From positions 1-11,091 of the forward strand of contig JALWEA010000307.1 of the NCBI GenBank assembly GCA_027039465.1: a stretch of DNA of 11,091 nt, written 5' to 3'. The stretch is from Calditrichia bacterium. Its GTDB lineage: Bacteria > Calditrichota > Calditrichia > Calditrichales > Calditrichaceae. The notes beneath the pieces were generated by a model that worked only from the letters and a program-made list of their open reading frames with translations, was not told where the DNA came from and searched no databases. This document shows, piece by piece, positions 6,634-11,091 of this stretch (its first letter is position 1; every line of letters starts with the position of its first letter). A program made the translations under genes and the position numbers.

Positions 6634-7941
6634 TTATCGTTTAAGATTACGGCCACAGCATTGTTTGTATTTTTTGCCGCTGCCGCAGGGGCAGGGATCG
6701 TTGGGTTTAACTTTTAGAGACGGAAAGCCGCGATCTTTTTCGCGCGCCCAGGCCATCACGTTGGCGGGCGGGCGCTGGTTGCGCAGTTCGTTGGCCATAA
6801 AACGCATGTACAAATCGATATGCCCGAAGAAATATTTGTAACCTTCGCACAAGTAATTCAAGCCGTCTTCGCCGTCCGGCGTTTTGATGATGCGGTCTTT
6901 CGGACATCCTCCGTTGCAGATGAAACGATATTCGCACTCACGACAATATTTGGGCAGGGTATCGCGTTTATCGTTGCCGAATTTAATCTGTTGTTCCGAA
7001 GTAACCAGTTTTTCCAAAGGCACCTTCATAATATTGCCCAATTTGTTTTCCGGAAAGACGTAGTGATCGCAGGAGTACAAATCGCCGTTGTGTTCAATGG
7101 CCAAGGCTTCGCCGCAGGTTTCCCTAAAAATGCAAATGGACGGCTGCATGCCGTACCACGCTTCCAAAGCGACGTCGAAAATTTGGATGAAATATTTCCC
7201 GACGTCGTTGCGCACCCATTCGTCAAAAATCTCACTTAAAAAGATTCCGTACTGCTTCGGCTCAACCGACCAGTCGGTAACCGAAACCGATGCCTTGGCG
7301 TAAGGCGGCAACAGGTTTAAACCCGCTTCGTAGGGCTGTTCGCTGATGCGTTCCACAATAGGAATAAACTGCATGTACGGGCTGCCCTCTTTTTTGAGAA
7401 ATCGGTACACTTCCAAAGCATGGTAGGCATTTTCGCGCTGAACGGAGGTTAAGGTATTAAATTCCACTTGATGTTTTTTGAGGAACTCGATGCCGCGCAT
7501 GACCAAGTGAAAGGTGCCTTGCCCGTTTTTGGTGAGGCGATAACGATTGTGCAGTTCCTCCGGCCCGTCGAGCGAAACGCCGACCAAAAAATTGTTTTCC
7601 TTGAAAAATTTTGCCCATTCGTCGTCGATTAAAACGCCATTGGTTTGAAAAGCGTTCATAATGGTTTTGCCGCGGGCGTATTTTTGTTCAAGCCGTACAA
7701 CTTTGCGGAAATAATCCACGCCCAGCAAGGTGGGCTCGCCGCCCTGCCAAATAAATTCAACGGTAGGTGCCGCCTGACTTTCGATGGTTTGACGAATGTA
7801 GGTTTCCAAAACTTCGTCGGACATGCGGAAGGTTTCTTTATCGCCGAAAAGTTTTTCTTTCTCCAAATAGAAACAATAGGTGCAATTTAAATTACAAACC
7901 GGCCCGATCGGTTTGGCAATGATATTTACGGCTGGAATCAT
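6634..7941 (-). CDS. Anaerobic sulfatase-maturating enzyme (radical SAM/SPASM) with SEC-C tail
   Basis: A 435-residue cytosolic enzyme that oxidises the active-site Cys of sulfatases to C-alpha-formylglycine without oxygen, using S-adenosylmethionine. The radical-SAM motif is CNLNCTYC (Cys16, Cys20, Cys23), followed by the SAM-binding WQGGEPT. The two auxiliary [4Fe-4S] clusters are fully present. By spacing relative to the Clostridium perfringens enzyme, Cys270, 276, 291 and 346 bind one, and Cys333, 336, 342 and 365 the other. Asp292, next to Cys291 in SCDHYV, occupies the place of the catalytic base Asp277 of that enzyme. The C-terminus carries a SEC-C zinc motif (PCPCGSGKKYKQCCG; Cys417, 419, 428, 429). 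I chose the ATG at 7941 because AGGA lies 9 nt upstream; a TTG two codons earlier would sit only 3 nt from it. Its targets are plausibly both neighbouring sulfatases. Confidence 0.93.
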   Translation of the reverse strand: MIPAVNIIAKPIGPVCNLNCTYCFYLEKEKLFGDKETFRMSDEVLETYIRQTIESQAAPTVEFIWQGGEPTLLGVDYFRKVVRLEQKYARGKTIMNAFQTNGVLIDDEWAKFFKENNFLVGVSLDGPEELHNRYRLTKNGQGTFHLVMRGIEFLKKHQVEFNTLTSVQRENAYHALEVYRFLKKEGSPYMQFIPIVERISEQPYEAGLNLLPPYAKASVSVTDWSVEPKQYGIFLSEIFDEWVRNDVGKYFIQIFDVALEAWYGMQPSICIFRETCGEALAIEHNGDLYSCDHYVFPENKLGNIMKVPLEKLVTSEQQIKFGNDKRDTLPKYCRECEYRFICNGGCPKDRIIKTPDGEDGLNYLCEGYKYFFGHIDLYMRFMANELRNQRPPANVMAWAREKDRGFPSLKVKPNDPCPCGSGKKYKQCCGRNLKR

Positions 7942-7970
7942 GTGCAAAGTTCCTGAATTTTTTAATATTG

Positions 7971-7985
7971 GAATTCAATGAATTC
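7971..7985. promoter_or_regulatory. 15-nt palindrome between divergent genes, possible operator
   Basis: GAATTCAATGAATTC is symmetrical except at its centre. It lies 30 nt upstream of the maturase start in the 266-nt divergent region, where a repressor or activator site would be expected. AT-rich palindromes of this size also arise by chance, and no second copy was seen. Confidence 0.25.
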
Positions 7986-8147
7986 TATGGTTTTAACGAG
8001 GTTTTAGTTCCCTTTAAAATCAACGAGTTACTTTAATTTTTGCCCTGCGGTATTTTACGAAATATTCGAGGCAAATACCAAAAAATCAATGCCCGGAAAG
8101 TAATGCGTTTGGCACTTTTTTCGGCAAATGGAATCAAACGGGCTAAA

Positions 8148-8177
8148 TTTGCTTTTTAAAGCGGAGAGAATTAATAT
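8148..8177 (+). promoter_or_regulatory. Candidate promoter for the M48 protease gene
   Basis: TTTGCT (8148-8153) and TAATAT (8172-8177) are separated by 18 nt, and the -10-like box lies 30 nt before the ATG. The hexamers are moderately close to the sigma-70 consensus. The surrounding sequence is AT-rich, so chance similarity is a real possibility. Confidence 0.3.
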
Positions 8178-8207
8178 TTAAGAAATTCAATCAATTGTGA
8201 GGTTCCC

Positions 8208-9005
8208 ATGAGAGTTAAATCTATTTTCGTATGGCCGCTTTTGGCCTTTTTGATCGCCTGCGCCACCGTGCCCATCACTGGTCGCAGACAGTTGAATTTG
8301 ATCCCGTCATCGCAAATGTTGGGCATGAGTTTCCAGCAGTACGATCAATTTTTAAAAGAGCATAAAGTGATTACCGGTACGCCACAGGCCAAAATGGTGG
8401 AGCGCGTCGGGCATCGCATTCAAAAGGCGGTGGAACGTTATTTTGCCGAACACGGCATGTCCAATCGTTTAAACGGTTACAAATGGGAGTTTCATTTGGT
8501 GCAGGATCCTCAGGTGAACGCATGGTGTATGCCGGGAGGCAAAGTGGTGGTTTACACGGGAATTTTGCCCATTACCAAAACCGAAGCGGGTTTGGCCGTG
8601 GTATTGGGTCACGAAATTGCCCATGCCGTAGCCGAGCACGGGAACGAACGCATGAGTCAGGGATTGATGGTGCAATTGGGCGGTTTGGCCTTAAGCAAAG
8701 CGTTGGAGAGCAAGCCGAAACAAACCCAACAATTATTTTTAGCCGCTTTTGGCATTGGGGCGCAAGTAGGCGTGCTGTTGCCGTTTAGCCGCACACAGGA
8801 AAGCGAAGCCGATCACCTGGGATTGATTTTTATGTCCATGGCCGGATACGATCCGCATGAAGCGGTTAATTTTTGGCAGCGCATGGTCAAAATGAGCGGA
8901 GGTAACAAGCCGCCGGAATTTTTAAGCACCCACCCTTCGGATGAAACCAGAGTCCGTCAATTAAAAAAGTGGCTGCCGGAGGCGTTGAAGTATTACAAAA
9001 AATGA
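8208..9005 (+). CDS. M48-family zinc metalloprotease lipoprotein (LoiP/Oma1-like)
   Basis: A 265-residue membrane-anchored endopeptidase of the kind that removes misfolded envelope proteins. The signal peptide ends in a lipobox LIAC with Cys18 as the lipidated residue. The zinc site is HEIAH (135-139), and the third ligand is Glu200 within ESEAD. The upstream NAWCMPGGKVVVYTGIL and downstream STHPSDETRVRQL are standard landmarks of the M48 subgroup that includes LoiP, YcaL and mitochondrial Oma1. The length is normal for a protease domain without TPR repeats. GAGGTT 4 nt before the ATG marks the start. The gene faces away from the maturase and is followed by a strong palindrome, so it is probably transcribed alone. 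There is no evident link to the sulfatases beyond location. Confidence 0.93.
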   Translation: MRVKSIFVWPLLAFLIACATVPITGRRQLNLIPSSQMLGMSFQQYDQFLKEHKVITGTPQAKMVERVGHRIQKAVERYFAEHGMSNRLNGYKWEFHLVQDPQVNAWCMPGGKVVVYTGILPITKTEAGLAVVLGHEIAHAVAEHGNERMSQGLMVQLGGLALSKALESKPKQTQQLFLAAFGIGAQVGVLLPFSRTQESEADHLGLIFMSMAGYDPHEAVNFWQRMVKMSGGNKPPEFLSTHPSDETRVRQLKKWLPEALKYYKK

Positions 9006-9052
9006 TTATGTCCATAACGCCGAAATTTGTGGTAAAAAATACTTTATTTTTG

Positions 9053-9110
9053 ACCCACCCCCTCTGACTCCCCTTCCCTGCGGCCGCAGGGAAGGGGAAG
9101 GCGGGTGGGT
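9053..9110. terminator. Large GC-rich palindrome downstream of the M48 gene
   Basis: Positions 9070-9097 form a perfect 28-nt palindrome (half-site CCCCTTCCCTGCGG, with GCGGCCGC at its centre). An outer pair ACCCACCC (9053-9060) and GGGTGGGT (9103-9110) extends the stem across 58 nt. It starts 48 nt after the M48 stop. There is no T-run, and similar CCCACCCC..TTCCCTGCGG blocks are, from memory, repeated intergenic elements in several bacteria. It may therefore be a dispersed palindrome that also serves as a terminator or mRNA 3' end. The rest of the 326-nt gap (9111-9331) is AT-rich with a minor stem (CCGCCT..AGGCGG near 9210-9245) and no gene. Confidence 0.6.
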
Positions 9111-9331
9111 TGAAATACAAAATTTTCTATTTTATAAAAGATCAATAGTTTAAATATTTTTTCGGAATAAAGGGCATATTCATTTTACAAAAAATAAGGA
9201 ATGCACACCGCCTTCCTGAATTTTTAAGGAGAAAGAATTAGGCGGGGCTAAATTCTCAAAAACTCAATCTGCCTGGCATTCAGGTTTTTAATAAGAAATT
9301 TTACTATCCATTTAAAAAACGGAGTTAAACT

Positions 9332-10207
9332 ATGAAGACAAAAGGATTTCAAAAAACGGCGTGGAGCTTTGGATTGTTTGCGCTTTTGTTCGTTATCGGC
9401 ACCTGTTCCGCACCAAAAAACAATTTACATCCGACCACCGATGACGGTTCGTGGTTCTTCTTAACCGAGCAACAGGCCCAAATGCCTACCTATCACACAA
9501 AGCACGCGCAGGTTTTCGGTAAAAACATCGACGGCTACAATGTATTCGTGTTGCAGGGCATCGATCGCGCGCAAAGCCACGCACCCGACGGAGGCGGTTA
9601 TTTTATCGGAATAAAAGCCGATCCGCCGGAGTCCCCCATCGGGTACGAATTAAAATTGTTCGGCAAATCACTCATCAAGCCGCCGCGGCCAACCAGTTAC
9701 TGCAGCGGTTCCACATACACGGCATTTATCGAAGCCATGAATTTGATCTTTCCCGACGGAGCGCAGCGTTTGGATTCTCTGCATTACGAAGCCTTGCGTA
9801 TGCAGGAACCGGACGGCAGCCGGCGGGAAGATTTGGTTAAATTTTGGGGCTACTGGAATGCGGACGGCTTCGGCGATCATTACGCCTTGGTGCAATATGC
9901 CAAAATGGGCAAACGGATTCATCCCAATAATGCGCGGCCCGGAGATTTTATGAATATTTCCTGGAAAAAGGGCGGCGGGCATTCGGTGATTTTTTTAGGC
10001 TGGTATAAAGCTCCGGGCGACACGATGAAAGTTCGTTATTGGAGCAGTCAAAAACGCACCAACGGCATGGGCGACGACATGGTGCCCATCAGCCGCATTG
10101 CCGAGGTTTGTATTGTGCGCCTGGTACAGCCGGAAAATATTTTTACGTTTGATATCAACGCACCGGTGAATACCAAGGTAAAAGGAGATACGTTGCGGTT
10201 GCCGTGA
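9332..10207 (+). CDS. Secreted protein with possible NlpC/P60-like Cys/His site
   Basis: A 291-residue exported protein that I do not recognise with certainty. A hydrophobic segment (residues 10-24) leads to IGTC-S. Cys25 could be lipidated, although Thr at -1 is atypical, so ordinary signal cleavage is also possible. The body has a YCSGSTY block at residues 123-129 (Cys124) and, about 90 residues later, RPGDFMNISWKKGGGHSVIFLGW with His217, then YWSSQ (236-240). Cys, then GD-x-x and a GGGHSVIFLG strand carrying His, in this order and spacing, is the plan of papain-like NlpC/P60 or amidase folds. I therefore infer a cysteine hydrolase of cell-wall peptides or amides. GGAG 7 nt before the ATG supports the start. 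Its function and any link to the sulfatase block are unknown. Confidence 0.8.
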   Translation: MKTKGFQKTAWSFGLFALLFVIGTCSAPKNNLHPTTDDGSWFFLTEQQAQMPTYHTKHAQVFGKNIDGYNVFVLQGIDRAQSHAPDGGGYFIGIKADPPESPIGYELKLFGKSLIKPPRPTSYCSGSTYTAFIEAMNLIFPDGAQRLDSLHYEALRMQEPDGSRREDLVKFWGYWNADGFGDHYALVQYAKMGKRIHPNNARPGDFMNISWKKGGGHSVIFLGWYKAPGDTMKVRYWSSQKRTNGMGDDMVPISRIAEVCIVRLVQPENIFTFDINAPVNTKVKGDTLRLP

Positions 10208-10214
10208 GGTGGTA

Positions 10215-10332
10215 AAGGGGTTAAGAGTTAACGGTGTAAGGGTTGATTGGTTAATTGGTTGAATTGTTGAATAGTTAAATGGTTGAATGGGGAAAATCGT
10301 TATTCGTATATCCGTTATACGTTATTCGGGAA
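10215..10332 (+). repeat. Octamer array followed by TTATTCG-type units
   Basis: Six consecutive 8-nt units run without a break from 10241 to 10288: GGTTGATT, GGTTAATT, GGTTGAAT, TGTTGAAT, AGTTAAAT, GGTTGAAT. Diverged units (GGGTTAAG, GTGTAAGG) precede them. After GGGGAAAAT come CGTTATTCG, TATATC, CGTTATACGTTATTCGG. This is the same module order as at 6242-6309, and both arrays begin within about 20 nt of a stop codon. Confidence 0.75.
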
Positions 10333-10388
10333 TTATTGTTTGTGCAGGCGGTGGTGTGCGCCCGTTAATTGACGTTATTCCCAGTCCT

Positions 10389-10431
10389 GTCATTGCGAAC
10401 GATCCTGCGAGCGGGAGAGTGAAGCAATCCC
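10389..10431. repeat. CATTGCGA..GAAGCAATCC dispersed element
   Basis: GTCATTGCGAACG at one end and GTGAAGCAATCCC at the other pair through ATTGC/GCAAT, with an inner near-palindrome TCCTGCGAGCGGGA. From memory, this short CATTGCGA-x-GAAGCAATC element is scattered through intergenic regions of many bacterial genomes. A related GTCATTCCGAGG block stands at the end of composite copy 2 (6343). Confidence 0.7.
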
Positions 10432-10473
10432 TTACAAAACAGAACCGGATGTAAGGGGTTCTTTGTTCCGATG

Positions 10474-10532
10474 CAATTACTCGGGTAACGGTCGCAGGTG
10501 CTGCACCAATTCCCAATCAACGCATGCCATGG
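10474..10532. repeat. Partial, diverged third copy of the composite repeat
   Basis: ACTCGGGTAACGG and CAATTCCCAATCAACGCATGCCATGG parallel the distal part of copy 1 (CACTCGGGAACCGG, then AATTCCCAATTAATCCATGG) in the same orientation, with the segment between shortened. Similarity is partial, so this could be convergent low-complexity sequence. The gap 10208-10735 is otherwise repeat-filled to about 10532. Positions 10533-10735 are AT-rich with no gene; TTTG (10635) and TATCTTG (10654) form only a weak Bacteroidetes-style promoter candidate. Confidence 0.45.
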
Positions 10533-10735
10533 TATCTGACCTCGAAGTGACCGTTCTTTAGATTAAGCAACCTGATCTCTCAGTTTAAGCGTAAAATAGG
10601 AAAAAAAGAAATCGGTGATTAATCGGAATGTCTCTTTGGAATGCGATTTTCTGTATCTTGTTTTTAGGGTAAATTTTTTAAATGAAAAGAGAAAAAATGT
10701 CATTAAGTATTTTTTAATCCCAAAGAGATGCGCGC

Positions 10736-11091
10736 ATGTTTACTTTCCGTCAACGTAAATTTATTTTTCAGCTCATTCTTTGGGCGGTGACCCTGCTGGG
10801 CATTATTGTCCAAATTCAATATTACGGTGCTTTGCCTGAAAAAGTCGCCGTGCATTTTAACGCTTTGGGACAGGCGGATATTTGGGCTTCCAAAGGGCAA
10901 TTCTTATGGACAAATATTTTACTTTTTTTGGCGGTCGCCGTCCTTTTTCAGAGCATGATTCTTTCCCTGCCCAAACTACCTGCGGAGCTGTTGAATATTC
11001 CCAAACGGCGCTATTGGCTGAGTCCGCAACGTAAAGAGGCAACCTTACGTTATGTGATGCGCTTTTTACTTTGGATCGCCGATTTGACCAT
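10736..11091 (+). CDS. DUF1648-domain membrane protein, cut by window end
   Basis: The first 118 codons of an inner-membrane protein. After a basic N-terminus (RQRK) come a hydrophobic helix (residues 10-27), the motif LPEKVAVHFNALGQADIWASK (residues 33-53) and a second hydrophobic helix (about 57-76). LP-x-x-V-x-x-HFN-x-x-G-x-x-D-x-W is the signature of DUF1648, found at the N-terminus of SdpI-like and related small membrane proteins in which two helices flank an extracytoplasmic loop. The ATG at 10736 keeps the whole motif in frame; an ATG at 10728 is in another frame and stops after 20 codons. The ribosome site (AAAGAGA) is weak. The downstream architecture, and hence the precise role, lies beyond the window. 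Confidence 0.82.
   Translation, partial: MFTFRQRKFIFQLILWAVTLLGIIVQIQYYGALPEKVAVHFNALGQADIWASKGQFLWTNILLFLAVAVLFQSMILSLPKLPAELLNIPKRRYWLSPQRKEATLRYVMRFLLWIADLT

Noticed and set aside
7945..7947. TTG start codon for the maturase
   Set aside because: It would sit only 3 nt from the AGGA ribosome site, while the ATG at 7941 has normal 9-nt spacing and begins the usual family N-terminus.
10241..10288. Octamer array considered as a CRISPR array
   Set aside because: The units are 8 nt, contiguous and diverged, with no spacers and no cas genes. It is a short tandem repeat.
10470..10535. GC-containing stretch with GGGTAACGG and CACCA considered as a tRNA
   Set aside because: No acceptor stem, anticodon arm or T-arm can be formed, and the block aligns better with the dispersed repeat.
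10628..10717. Two mini open frames (14 and 11 codons) before the DUF1648 gene, considered as leader peptides
   Set aside because: Neither has a ribosome site or a residue run typical of attenuation, and such short frames are expected by chance.

Overview
The window looks like part of a Gram-negative, probably anaerobic or facultative bacterium of moderate GC that degrades sulfated polysaccharides. The basis is two secreted Cys-type sulfatases, an oxygen-sensitive radical-SAM sulfatase maturase, lipoprotein signals and a LoiP/Oma1-type M48 protease. A member of the FCB or PVC assemblages (for example Calditrichota or Ignavibacteria-like) would fit, but this is inference; there is no rRNA or tRNA to place it.

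Layout. Positions 1-123 are the right end of an IS4-family (IS50/Tn5-like) insertion sequence: the last 30 codons of its transposase, then a Tn5-like terminal inverted repeat. Next on the + strand come a Tat-exported Cys-type sulfatase (308-1936), a repeat-filled gap, a second Tat-exported Cys-type sulfatase with a C-terminal HEAT-repeat extension (2449-4347), and a Sec-exported protein with a TIM-barrel, glycoside-hydrolase-like layout that I cannot assign to a known family (4452-6221). Convergent to these is an anaerobic sulfatase-maturating enzyme with all three [4Fe-4S] cysteine sets and a SEC-C zinc tail (6634-7941, minus). After a divergent intergenic region the + strand carries an M48 metalloprotease lipoprotein (8208-9005), a secreted protein with a possible NlpC/P60-like Cys/His pair (9332-10207), and the start of a DUF1648 membrane protein cut by the window edge (10736 onward).

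How it works together. The maturase in the cytosol would convert Cys89 of the first sulfatase and Cys87 of the second to formylglycine before folding. The folded sulfatases would then leave by Tat. In the periplasm or outside they would remove sulfate from a glycan, which the GH-like protein may cleave. The block is therefore a small sulfated-glycan desulfation locus; no SusC/D transporter, polysaccharide lyase or regulator is visible here.

The gaps are unusually rich in repeats. Two inverted copies of a composite element (2043-2366 and 6343-6624), containing a 105-nt core that differs at one base, flank exactly the second sulfatase and the GH-like gene. Octamer and TTATTCG-type short tandem arrays, a CATTGCGA..GCAATC element, a partial third copy and a long GC-rich palindrome fill the other gaps.
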